A stretch of DNA of 64,000 nucleotides from assembly GCA_963575745.1 (NCBI GenBank), contig CAUYUJ010020270.1:169501-233500 (forward strand), in the 5' to 3' direction. A program made the position numbers and the translations under genes. Source of the DNA: Prorocentrum cordatum. Its lineage: Eukaryota; Sar; Dinophyceae; Prorocentrales; Prorocentraceae. Below, one piece after another: positions 10,537 to 21,034 of the stretch; the first letter of the stretch is position 1; each line of letters starts with the position of its first letter. The notes below the pieces were generated by a model. That model did not search any database, was not told the DNA's origin, and worked only from the letters and a program-made list of their open reading frames with translations.

Positions 10537-13500
10537 ATGGCACCCAAGAAGCAGCCCAAGGCCGCAGCGAAGAAGAAGGCGGCCCCTGAGGGGGAGGTTG
10601 TCGGCGAGTCGACCGGGTCGAACAACGTCGCCAGAGTTGGGAAGCTCGCGCCGCTCTCGAAGGAGGAGCTCGCTGTCAACGCCGAGATCTACGCGACTGT
10701 CAATGCGTCGCTGGAGCTCATCGAGAGTAACCCCGTCTTCTCAGGAATTAGAGACATGGCGCCCCTGTCATTGAAGGTCGCTGGGGACGACGACGCCAAT
10801 GATGACGACCCAATGAACTGGGGCCAGATCGCGCCCTTCGACGCCGAGACTTTCACGGACACCTTCAAGACTACGGGGCGGGTCACCTGTGGCATCAATT
10901 TCTTCGCCATGGATGTTACGCACAGCGCTGCGCCAGGGATTCCGATTCGCAAGAAGGCGGTGTCATCCCTGACGGAGCACTACTATGATCAGCCTGCATT
11001 CTTCATGGGCTCCGTGACCATTGGCGTGGCCAAGGATAGCGACGACGTTCCGAGCTTGATGGCGTCGCATAGTCTGAAGCCCCCCTCCCCAGAAGAGAAG
11101 CGCTTCGCCTTCGTCGAGGCGATCGCGCGGGACATTCGGGCTGGTAAGGGCGACTTCGTGCTCAAGAGGTGGAGGCATTTAGGTTTCCGAAGTCACCTGG
11201 TCGTCGCCTCCCCACCCAGGGGGGCGTGCAACGCACGCGCACGCAACACCAACCATCCAAACATATCAGAGCAATGCCATACTATATAGTTGTTACGTCC
11301 GTGTGTGGATGTTCGGATGTAGATTTTAACGTTAATGCATATACATAAGTCAGCAGTGGAATCATACATCAAGTATTGCACGGTCTGCCAAGCTATTCTA
11401 AGATGAGTGTTCAGACGTTTGTTTGATGTTATCTCCCCGGTGGTTTCCCCCAGGCAGCGCGCTCTGTCAGTCAGCGCATGCTTCGTGGATCTGTCGACTG
11501 ATGACGCCCTGCACTGGCAGGCAGTGCAAGAGAGAGAAGATTTCGGGACAGACTTCGAGGCGATGCGTCGCAGCGCCGTGCAGCGCCTCTACGAAATCGT
11601 GAACTACAAGAAACGCAAGGAGGACCTTTTGAAGAACACCCTCACCACGCTGCAGCTCCAGGAGGAGTACAAGAAGGTGAAGCTGGGATCGTACAGCGAG
11701 GAGATCTCCGACACGTTCATTGAGATGGCGCTCAAGGTCCACAAAACCTGTTTCGGCATTCAGTCGATCTCGAAGCTCCTGCTCATGTGCGATTCAGAAT
11801 ATGGCAGCCGCAACCCCTTTGACTACCTCACCAAGTTGGACAAAATCAGCCGGCGGGCCAAGGGTGACGAGCTTTCGTGGGTTTTCCATGCGCTCCATGA
11901 TGCCTGGAAGTATGGTTTCATGACAGACAGCGGCCTGTCCCTGAGATCCATCGAAGGCAAGGGCACGCTAGCCGGCAAGAGCGTTGTTGACATCGCCATT
12001 TTCAAAATGAAGCTGAGGGATCTGTTCATGGAGAAATTGGCCGATTTTCCCCAGTGGACGGAGGAGGTGAAAAGCAAATTCAGGGTCGTGTGCGCCGGCC
12101 ACTTGCTCTTCCGCGAATTCAACGGGTGCCCAGACGAACGCGCTAACATCACCTGGAAGGCGGGGTGGCCGCCGAGCGCGGTGGAATACCTTGCCTTCAT
12201 CGAGGATACCCTGGGGTCAAAAAAATGCTGGGTCAGCATCGTGTTGTGCGTTTTCGGGCTTCGCATGCTTTCGGGGCTTTCTGGGCTGATGTTCCAGAAA
12301 CTTTCTGGATTGATGTTTCAGAGGTTTTCTGGATTGATGTTTCAGAGGGCTCTGGATAGATACTTTGATGTTGTCGCTAATAACTAATCAGTAGCTCGGA
12401 GATTGAGTCCACGTTGTCTGTGCACCACTAGCATCAGGTTTGTATTCCGCATTTCCCTTTTGTAAAGATTCGTCAATTTCTGAACGTGCTGTTCCTGAAG
12501 GGCGATCTGGTTCGGCACGATATTTTCCCAAGGTGGTGCTGCTATATAGCAGGGGCAGGGTATAGATTAGTAGGCTGAACGCTGACTGGTAAAGTACTTA
12601 ACTATTTGATTTACCTCGCCTGAAGGACGCCATATTCGGTTCAGCAACTATGAGTTGGCAACCCGCCGTCGCGCAGTGCGTCATGCACAGGAAGGGCGCT
12701 GGCGAGTTTTTCGAGCTCAGCAGCGTGGATGAGCACATGACACATCAAGGAAATGGCGCATTTGGAGGTCGGGACGAAGCCGCCGGAGGAGAAACAGCCT
12801 GCCAACGAAGTGGACGTGAAACTTGATGATGAGACCGGTGACACTACTTCGCTGACCAACCCGGAAAATATTCAGCTGGTCTCGCCGGGGAATCTCGTGA
12901 TCGACGTGTCTGCCAAAAGTGCTGACGAGATGCAGAAGTTGAACCTCTTCAAGAGGAAGGTCGCGGAGCTGGTGCGGTCCCACGTGGAGTCCGTCCCCGA
13001 CATGACGAAGGAATGCGATCTCATCCAGGCGCTCAAGAACACGGAGGCTGGGAGGATCAAGGGCTCCAAGAACGTCGAGAACCCTGCTCAGTCATCCTAC
13101 GTTGCCATCGTATACGACTCGAAAGTGTCGGGCGAATGCTCCCATCGGCCCCATCTGAGGCAGGTCTACTTTCGCTCTGAACACTGCAAGCGGTTGCTCA
13201 AGGTCGCGCTCAACCTGAAGGAGCCCGATGCGATCGCGGACGGCGACCTCTACATCCTGCCAGACGGTGGCAAGCACGGTCACAGAGGGGTAGCAATGCA
13301 AGATAGCGATGCAATGCATACATACGTGCACATGGGCACATGATACACGTATAAAGTACACGTGCACAAGCACATGCATATGCATACACAAACGCATAGA
13401 CATAACCATTTGCACATACATGAGCGAACACATCTAGATCTACAGTACATATGCGTGCACATGTGTATATATATATGTATACACTCACACCTACAAGTAC

Positions 13501-14815
13501 ATGTACATACAACTGTATACAAGCAAGATCTAACACATATATGTTATATATCGACATATCGATACATACACATATATCCACACACCTGCATGTACAACTC
13601 GTATATATACACATATGTACGTCAATATACACATACAGCGATACACACACATGCATGAAGTATTTGTCCTCTGACAGAGAATGATGAGGAAAATGAATAG
13701 GAGGAGGAGGAGGAGAAGGAGGAGGAGGAGGATGCGGGTGGAGGAGGGGCTAGATCTCACGATCTGATAAGGGGAGTGAGGACTAGCAATTAGTCCGCCG
13801 TCCAGGTAACGAGATGGCGCTGCTGAGTGGTCTGTGCGACGCGAACCAGAAGGCCCTTCAGAAATGCAAGAAGGTGCTGTACGTGATGTACTCCGAGTCC
13901 AGCATCCGGGAGAGGCTCAAGATCTGCCGGAACACAAGCGGTGCTCTACAGGTGGAGCGGACGTTCCTCATCACCAGCAGCTCGCTGACGCTCCCAGACA
14001 TGCCGCGCATCCACTTCGAAGGAACATCCAACGGCGAGTTCGTGGGGCCCGTGGCATGGGCACCTTTCGACTCCTCCGACACGTGGTGCCTTCCCCAGGC
14101 CATCAAGAAGACTGTGATCACAAAGACCAACGTGGTTCTCGCAGGGGGCTCGACCTACGCCCCTGACACTACCACCGACGAGAAGAAGGAATCGGAGAAG
14201 GAGATCGCCTTCATTCGCTCCTTGAAGAAGGAGAGCGAGCCTGTTTTCTTTCACGCTACGCCGACAAAGTTGTGGGAAGAGATCTTGCGCTGCCACAACG
14301 TCAAGGCGGCGGTGGACCTGACCCCTGCAGATGGGGCGAGGGCTCTGGCAGCCATCCGCGCCCGCATTCCTTACGTCGGGGTGGCCTTCAACACTGCCCA
14401 TCGCGATCAGCTCTTGATGCACATCGACAAGACCGTGCTGAAGATGTTCCAGGTCGAGGGCGACAAGCTTTACCAGCCAGCGTTCGCCGAGCTCTTGAAG
14501 GACAGCCCCGTCGAGGAAGCTGGAGCAGATGAGACGAACAAGAAGACCTCTGCTGGCAAGCGCAAGCGCGAGACAGCTCAGAATGGCCAGAAAGAAGATC
14601 CCAAGCAGGCTGCAGCTGGTGGTCAGTCCGGTGGGGGCTCCGATGACGCCAAGAAAGCGTTGCTCGCAAGGGTCGCGCCCCTGTCCAAGGGCAAGGCCGA
14701 CGCCGCGGCGGGCGGCTCCAAGGGCGGCAAGCGCCAGAAGAAGGAGGCGAACGCGGATGAGGAGATGGACGAGGATGGCATCGACGAGCTCGATGATGAT
14801 ATGGGCGAGGCTTGA
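10537..14815 (+). CDS. Four-exon gene for a large protein of a dinoflagellate family
   Basis: Exons 10537-11168, 11454-12215, 12691-13278 and 13806-14815. Introns 1 and 2 (GT-AG) join in phase, rebuilding AGG and GGG codons; intron 3 (GT-AG) rebuilds GGT. The start ATG at 10537 opens a Lys/Ala-rich N-terminus (MAPKKQPKAAAKKK) typical of a real start. The exon lengths sum to one base more than a multiple of three: exon 3 must change frame between about 12738 and 12752, shortly before the codons for MAHLEVGTK. The product would be about 997 residues. Its C-terminal 330 residues contain AAVDLTPADGARALAAI and YVGVAFNTAHRDQL, which recall the glycine loop and acidic strand of a Rossmann methylase fold, but no catalytic motif is visible. 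The tail is a Lys/Arg-rich nuclear-localisation-like segment followed by acidic residues. I associate this layout with large dinoflagellate-specific families. Function unknown. Confidence 0.75.
12279..12350 (+). repeat. 24-bp tandem repeat in intron 2
   Basis: Three copies of TTTCTGGATTGATGTTTCAG with few changes, in the intron between exons 2 and 3 of the 10.5-14.8 kb gene. They extend the frame of exon 2 artificially as an LSGLMFQ repeat. Confidence 0.8.
13330..13660. repeat. Degenerate (CA/TA)n repeat within intron 3
   Basis: Alternating purine-pyrimidine sequence (ACATACA, GTATATATATATG and related words) fills most of the 527-bp intron 13279-13805, followed by a GGA-rich stretch at 13695-13745. 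Confidence 0.8.
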
Positions 14816-15707
14816 GTTTTCAGTCCTGGCGTTGATATTCGCCGTCAGCAGGGCGAGGCTGGGGACGACTGCCGCCGTCGTTGTTTCATGATGATCGGGC
14901 ATTGGTTCTGGTGGTTTTCACCAATGCAGAATGATCTGGTTTCACGATGGCGGCGGCTTTGCCCTGACGGCCTTTCGTTTCAAGGTGGCCAGGTCTGGCG
15001 GCAGAGCTAGCGCAATCAAGAATAGGAGGACGAGGAAGATGAGGACGTGGAGGAGAGGGGTAGAGGAGGACGAGGAGGATGAGGATGAGGAGGAGAACCT
15101 ATGCTTGACATCCTGCCACTGCTACTCCAACTGATCACTCTCTCTTACTTATCCTTCTCGTCATCCTTCTGCTCCGCCGTGCCCGGTGCATCGGATGTTT
15201 GCGCAAGCTCGAGCTCGAATGCCGCCGCGCCCCAGAAGGGGCCGCCAGGCTGCGACCGCCAGGAGTAGATAGAGGGGGGGACGGGCGGGGAGAGAAGGAG
15301 GAGTGGGGGGGTCATGGGAACGAGCTGCGATACTCCTCAATTGTTTGGTGGCGTGACTCGCCCCTCCTCGGTCGTCCTCCTCCTCCTCTTCGTCCTCGTC
15401 GTCCTCCTCCTACTCCTCCTGCCTACTTACTCCTTCCTCCTCGTCTCCTCCTCTACTCCACTATCCACCTCGCTCCTCCTCCTCCTCCGACCACTTAGTC
15501 GCGACTCTACTCCTGCGACCCCGGCTCGATGCCACGCCCGCCAGCGAGTCCCATTGCGAAGAAAGCAGAGTAGATCTGAATGAGTGCTTGCAATCTGTGT
15601 TTCAATGTACGCTCGGGCACCCATCATCACCGACGCATCGGCGCAGCTTGCTTGGCTCGGGCATCTGGTGACACACATCACCTCTTACTATACGCTGTGC
15701 AAACATA
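14816..15707. other. Intergenic region, no gene seen
   Basis: Purine-rich repeats at 15020-15095 and pyrimidine-rich repeats at 15360-15490. No frame shows convincing protein composition. Confidence 0.5.
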
Positions 15708-16214
15708 ATGTCAACCATTAACATCATTCGCATTGGGCCCCTTATACACAAATGTAGGGCATGCGAGTACGTGGACGAAGTGTACTTAAAAATCCCCGAG
15801 GGTGAGGCTGGCAGTTTTACGAGCTCCGACACGTTGGAAACGACGGCGGACCCTGATCGTCGTGAAGATCAGCACGGCCAACGTGCGCCGAAATGGTATG
15901 AATCTTGGATGTGTCGCCACTGCGGCGAAGTGCACACGGACCGCCGGGACCATTGCAAGCCGTGTTGCGCCCTGCCCAGTGGAACGATCGCAGAGGACCC
16001 CACGGAGAACAAATCTCGTTATCCTTCCACCCGGGGGGCCCCCAAGAAGAGAATGCTTAGGGCGATGATGATGAGGAAGAGGAAAAAGGCACATGAGGAC
16101 GACGATGAGGAGGAGGAGGAGGAGGACGACGACGAAGAGGAGGAAGATGAGAATGACGAGGGGGAGGAAGAAGAGGACATGAGGAACGAGATAACACGTT
16201 TCAAACATCCCTAG
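15708..16214 (+). CDS. Small Cys-rich zinc-finger-like protein with acidic tail
   Basis: 168 codons from the ATG at 15708 to the TAG at 16212. Three CxxC pairs are visible: KCRACEYV near residue 16, MCRHCGEVHTDRRDHC near residue 68, and CKPCC just after it. The spacing suggests a zinc-binding module. The last 45 residues are almost pure Glu and Asp from a GAGGAC-type microsatellite, so the true C-terminus may be an adjoining exon. A possible one encodes KKTKLIPSYDGQHLISASES at about 16488-16642. No family name is supported. Neighbours give no functional clue. Confidence 0.5.
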   Translation: MSTINIIRIGPLIHKCRACEYVDEVYLKIPEGEAGSFTSSDTLETTADPDRREDQHGQRAPKWYESWMCRHCGEVHTDRRDHCKPCCALPSGTIAEDPTENKSRYPSTRGAPKKRMLRAMMMRKRKKAHEDDDEEEEEEDDDEEEEDENDEGEEEEDMRNEITRFKHP

Positions 16215-16761
16215 AACATCCGTAACAAACCATTGATGTATTTCGTGGATGGCATCTGGGTGGAGGACGCACCGCTGGTGGACAAGCGAGCGAGGGCGAG
16301 CGAGGCGCCACCTTCACCCCTGGCTGGCGGGCACAGGCTCATCACGCCCCTTTCGCCTCCAAGTCCCCCTCGTCTTCCTTCTTCCTCCATCCTCACCCTC
16401 CTCCGTGCCTTCGTCGTCGCCCTTACTTTATCGTCGTCGTGCTCTGCTTCTTCCTCTTCTCCCTCCTCGCGCTCCCGAGGGCAGCGAAAAAGACGAAGCT
16501 CATTCCATCTTACGACGGGCAACACTTGATTTCAGCGTCGGAATCATCAGATGATGCGCAGCCCACTGATCCCGGCCCGCGCGGAGCGACTGGCCAGCCA
16601 GAGCCCGTAGTAGAGGTGACAGATAGCTTAGTTCATGATTGATCCCGTGCCTCTGCCCGGGGAAGAATGAGTTGCCGTCGTCGTGCGCAGCGGAAAACAT
16701 TATTTTTTGCGCTCGCCCCCCGCCAGGAGGGGGGGGGAGGAACAAAAAAGGAGGATGAGGA

Positions 16762-16795
<34 letters not shown>

Positions 16796-17313
16796 GAGGA
16801 GGAGGACCAGGACGCGGAGCTCTCCTGGAGCGCACTCTGACCAGGATGCGGAGGAAGAGGAGGAGGGGGATGAGGAGGAGGAGGAGGAGAAGGACGCCCA
16901 CGCATCATCATCGGCACCAGGGCCTTTCCTGGAGCGCCGTCTGACCAGGATGTCGGGGCGAATCCAGCCTTGGAGCGGCGAATCCAGCCTTGGCGAAGAG
17001 GTGGGCTCAAGTGGCCACGCAGAGAAATACAAATGACATTCGAGTCCTGGCGCACACGTGTCGCGCGCGCGCCCCCTCCGCCCGCCCAGCTGGAACGTCG
17101 TGCATTGCATTGCGCCGCTTTGAATATATGTGGTTCACCTGTTACGTTGCTTGACGTTGCATTGCGTTTGGGAAGCTGGATTTTGGCTTGCGCGCGTTGA
17201 CTCGCATTGCTTTACGTTTGCATGCGACTCGTGCATTGTATTGTCGCATGGTGCCTGAGCTCGGAAACAAAAAAAAACTGCAATCGGATAACATAACATG
17301 AAGATACGTGTAA
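16215..17313. other. Low-complexity region and possible 3' exon
   Basis: Pyrimidine-rich sequence at 16350-16480, a plausible short exon at 16488-16642, a G-rich stretch at 16725-16780, a GGA repeat at 16771-16808 and CATTGC-rich degenerate repeats at 17100-17260. No other gene is supported. Confidence 0.45.
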
Positions 17314-17335
17314 TCCGTAGCCGTTTTGGCTCAAG
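17314..17335 (+). other. Relic dinoflagellate spliced leader (DinoSL)
   Basis: TCCGTAGCCGTTTTGGCTCA plus AG matches the 22-nt DinoSL at 21 of 22 positions (A to G at the ninth base of the CCGTAGCC... core). It lies 45 bases upstream of the ATG at 17381 of an intact intronless gene, the arrangement expected for an mRNA copied back into the genome with its spliced leader and a short 5' untranslated region. Confidence 0.92.
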
Positions 17336-17380
17336 GGAAATTCATAAATTCAAAGTTCATGTTTGGCCTTTCTTGGTAGC

Positions 17381-18607
17381 ATGGCGCGCTGGGGTTGCCC
17401 CGCAGAGCTGGCGCAGGACCTCGCGCAGGGGCCTCCGAGCCCGCCGCTGCGCGATGAGCTGCTCAGGGCACTGTTCGCGGACGCGAATGCTGACGGCGGC
17501 GACGCGGTTCGGCGTCGGCGGCGCCGTGGCTCAGCATCGGCGGCTGGGATCGGCTGCGACGCCGTGGCTCGGCATCGGCATGGTACCGATGACGATGGGC
17601 ACAGCGGCTCGGCGTCGGCTGCGGCGCCTCGGCGGCTCGGAATCATCAGCAGCGCTACTGCAGCAGCGGGGGCGCCGAGGCTTGGAATCGGCGGCGACGA
17701 TGGGCACTGCAGCTCGGCATCATCCTCGGCGGCGGCGCCGCGGTTCGGAATCGGCGGCGCTGGTGAGCACTGCATCTCGGCATCAGCAACAACGGCGGGG
17801 CCACAGCTCAGAATCGGGGGCAATCATGATGGTGCTGATGGTGATGATGCTGGGCACCGCAGCTGGGCATCGGCGGCAAGGCCACGGCCGGTGGCATCAC
17901 CATCGGCGGCGGCGGCGCCGGGGCTCGGAATCGGCGGCGCCGATGATGAGCACCGCTGCTTTCGAAGCAGAAGTCGGAGCAGAGACGCGAGCAGCAGGAG
18001 GGCGGCGGCGACGGCGGGGGCGGAGCCCAGCAGCAATGGCTATGATGGGCTGGCGCGCGTCGCGCGCTGGGCGCCGCCGCCGTCGCCGGTTGAGCGCCGT
18101 CGCATTCTTCTGGAGTCGGCGCGAGAAGATGCGATGAACGTCATGGCGCGTGCCATCGCGCGCCATCCGGGGCGCATCCAGGCGCAACAGCCTCTGTTGG
18201 ACTTGTCGCAAGGCGACCTGCTGCAACGGGTCATCGACCTCCTGCCGCCACGACGTGGGGGGGGAGAAGGTGGAGCGGCATACGTCGGCTCCACCTCCGA
18301 CCCCGCGTGGCGGTGGGAGGGTGGCTGGTGCTGGCGGTGCGAGCGCAACGCGGCTCACCCTCGCTTGATGCCAACGCGCATGATTGGCCACGGCCAGCGT
18401 GGATATCGGAGGATGGTGGTAGTTGTTTCTTTTTCAGACGCAGAGACGGCGAGCATGGAAGCCGCCGTGTTGCGACGCCTGCAAAGCTCGGGAAGGGAGA
18501 TGAATACCGATGACGCGCCGCCACGGGGAAACCCATCGACACGTTACTACTCATTGGTGAGTTGTCCCTGGGCGCTGATGAAGCGCCTTTCGGCGGCAAC
18601 GTGTTGA
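17381..18607 (+). CDS. Intronless retrogene with GIY-YIG-like C-terminal domain
   Basis: 408 residues from the ATG at 17381 (GTAGCATGG context) to the TGA at 18605. Residues 55-210 are imperfect repeats of an Ala/Ser/Gly unit around PRLGIGG, separated by short Asp/His stretches (DDGH, DDEH). Residues 205-220 are an Arg/Ser-rich stretch. The C-terminal 130 residues resemble a GIY-YIG nuclease core: YVG at 301-303, Arg311 in WRW, Glu360 in SMEAAVLRRL and Asn384 in RGNPSTRY, in the order expected for the catalytic Tyr, Arg, Glu and Asn. The first GIY element is not clear. If the match is real, it would be a single-strand-nicking endonuclease or a domesticated relative. The relic spliced leader just upstream and the lack of introns support origin by retroposition. 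The repeat length may vary between strains. Confidence 0.65.
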   Translation: MARWGCPAELAQDLAQGPPSPPLRDELLRALFADANADGGDAVRRRRRRGSASAAGIGCDAVARHRHGTDDDGHSGSASAAAPRRLGIISSATAAAGAPRLGIGGDDGHCSSASSSAAAPRFGIGGAGEHCISASATTAGPQLRIGGNHDGADGDDAGHRSWASAARPRPVASPSAAAAPGLGIGGADDEHRCFRSRSRSRDASSRRAAATAGAEPSSNGYDGLARVARWAPPPSPVERRRILLESAREDAMNVMARAIARHPGRIQAQQPLLDLSQGDLLQRVIDLLPPRRGGGEGGAAYVGSTSDPAWRWEGGWCWRCERNAAHPRLMPTRMIGHGQRGYRRMVVVVSFSDAETASMEAAVLRRLQSSGREMNTDDAPPRGNPSTRYYSLVSCPWALMKRLSAATC

Positions 18608-19380
18608 TGAGGTCCCCGCGGCGGCGCGACATCATGCATTCATGTTCCCTCCCGAACAGCAAGCTTGCGAACGTAGCCATAGACGCACGCGGCCTTGCCA
18701 TCAGACCGCTTCTTGCATACAGCTTTATCTATGTGTGCATTCCATGACGATGAGGTTTCATTTCGGCTTACGCCGCCATTCCGCTGGCCCCATACGGTGA
18801 GCTACGATATGATGTACCATGCTAAATTACGTTACTTTGATATTAGAATGCATTGCGTTGCTGTGTTACGTACGACGCATTCTATGTCATGAAATGCTGT
18901 GCGATGGTGTGGTAGCACGGCGCGTCTGCTATGCGATGCTATGTTGTGGCTGTTACATACTATGGTGTGATATGTTATGACATGCTACAACGTGCTATGA
19001 TATGAGTGTATGCATCGCTATGATGTGTTACGTATGCCGTGCCATGATAGCCGATGCGTGCATGCGGTGATCTGTGTTGTTTGCGGCGTTATGATATGAC
19101 ATGCTATGTGACGATCTACATTATTTCATGATATTATGTGTTTGTTGTGCTATGCTATGATTTGGTATGCAGTTGGCAACATGCAACGCACTGCAACGCG
19201 ATGCCATGCAATGTCGTACAAATGTACACACTCGGCAAGAGCGCGCGTTTATCCATGAAGAATTCACCCTCGATTCTTGTGCTGGCCCCTGTGCCCGTTA
19301 GACTTGACGATGCGGCCTGGCCTGTAACTGCGCGCGGCCGCCACGCAACCCCAAACGCATGTTCCGCATGAGCTAAGGCC
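18608..19380. other. Intergenic region with TATG-rich degenerate repeats
   Basis: 18790-19210 is built from irregular TATGNTATG and GCTATG words and has a base composition unlike its surroundings. No coding frame is supported. Confidence 0.55.
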
Positions 19381-19394
19381 AGCCCAGTGAATCA

Positions 19395-19640
19395 GCATGC
19401 AGCGCCAGCACCAGCAGCACCAGCAGCAGCAGCAAGGGCTGCAGCAGCATCAGCAGGACCAGCAGGACCAGCAGCACCAGCAGCGTCAGCAGCAGCACCA
19501 GCAGCAGCACCAGCAACAGCACCGGCAACAGCAGCACCACCAGCAGCACCAGCAACAGCACCGGCAACAGCAGCACCAGCAACAACACCAGCACCAGCAC
19601 CAGCACCAGCAACACCGGCAGCATCACCAGCCTCCTTGTC
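19395..19640. repeat. CAG/CACCAG minisatellite
   Basis: Imperfect array of CAGCAG, CACCAG and CAACAGCACCGG units. Translated, it gives Gln/His-rich protein in one frame and Ala-rich protein in another. No flanking coding signal supports a gene, so I treat it as a repeat. Confidence 0.8.
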
Positions 19641-20042
19641 CTCGTTCTTCTCTTCCGTCCCCTTTTCCTCTTCGTTTTCGTCGTCGTCTTCGTTCGCATC
19701 CTTGCCGCTATCGCCGTCGTCGCCCCCCTCCTAATCGTCCTCGTCGTCGCCGCCCCCCCCTCCTTCTCCTCCTCGACCTCCTCCCGTCGCCTCCAAGCGG
19801 GCCCAAGAGATGGCTCCGAGACGCCGCTAGGGCCACCATTTTGTTCCCATATAGATCTCAATTCACCCTGGTTGCCCGCTTCATTTTACTACACGCGCGT
19901 CTTCATCCTGTTTCCCGTCAGCCCTCATGGGCTGCATTTCAGAACGGGCTGTCGGGGGCGCGCGAATCGTGAAGAAGTTGAATTCCCCCGTCGCTTAAAA
20001 AGCGACCATCTGGAACAAGTGCCCCCAAGACCCCGGGCGGGG

Positions 20043-20452
20043 GCAATCTACGGCTACATGGATTTCATTTAATCGCTTCGCTCATGCCGCCGGCCCTGGA
20101 GCCCTCTTTAGGGCCTCTTGGGGACCTCTTGGGAGTCTCTTGGGGCTCCTTGGCAGCGTTTTGGAGGCCCCCAGGGCCTCTTGGGGGGCTCTCGGGGGTA
20201 GTCGATTGCGGCTCCCCCCTCGGAGGCCACGATCCTCGTGAGGGGTGTCGAAAAATACCCTCCCCTGGAGTGGTCTGGTGGCTTCTCCCGGGCTTCTCTC
20301 GGGACCTTGCCGGGGTACTTTTCGTCCGGGGGCCCCCAGGGGCCGCTCCGCGCGCGCGAACTAGAAATATTGTTAACAAGTTACAGGAGATCTTAGCACG
20401 CCTCTGGCCCGTTGGGCCGGCGAGGGCAATATACGGCTACATGGATTTTATT
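20043..20452 (+). repeat. 27-bp direct repeats 383 bp apart
   Basis: GCAATCTACGGCTACATGGA plus TTTCATT at 20043-20069 recurs at 20426-20452 with two changes. Both follow a G/C-rich GGGC-type stretch. Between them lies GGCCTCTTGGGG-type repetitive sequence. The purpose is unknown. Confidence 0.85.
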
Positions 20453-20569
20453 ACTTGCGGGGGCCGCGGGCTGGCGCGCAATCGCCTGCAAGGGGGGGGG
20501 GGCAGCGCGCCATTAACTGGGGTTGAAACGCCCCTACATACTACAAAACGAAGATCTCTTTAACACCAG

Positions 20570-20735
20570 GTTCTCGGAAAAAATTAAAATAAACAATTAA
20601 ACATATTATAGTTTTTTTTGAAACTATTTCGATTATTCGCAAATAATATAAATTATTCAAATACTGCAGAAATAGCAATATTTGAATATTTTATATGATT
20701 TTCTTTATACGAATTGAATTGTAGATTCAGCATAC
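20570..20735. other. AT-rich island
   Basis: About 165 bases of strongly AT-rich sequence (AATATAAATTATTCAAATA and similar) in an otherwise GC-rich window. It contains short inverted TTTGAA/TTCAAA words. It could be a promoter-proximal, replication or boundary element; nothing identifies which. Confidence 0.7.
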
Positions 20736-21034
20736 TTCTCATACTTCTTCCGAGATCCAACGGTGACCGAGACCCTGGAGCACCATTGTGCGCATGCGTT
20801 GTACAAAGTTTCAACAGTTGCGCGGATGGAGGGCGGGTCGCGTGGAGTGTGTGACTCTCGCTTCAGCGCCACGAATATTCGTTTTCAAAGGTTGCTGCGG
20901 TCACGCGGATGGACGGCGGATCCTTTTTCCAAATGGGCTTCTCGTATCTCGTACGCGAGACTACGGCGAGACAGACTTGATCGAGTAGAGAGGCCGAGAG
21001 CGGGGCGAGGACCAAGGGCCAGGAGGATCGAGAA

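Noticed and set aside
13362-13684. His/Thr/Tyr/Cys-rich frames at 13.3-13.7 kb
   Set aside because: They lie in the (CA/TA)n intron whose flanking exons join in phase.
19397-19972. Gln/His-rich protein
   Set aside because: The Gln tract is a CAG/CACCAG minisatellite and the part beyond it has no protein character or splice signals.
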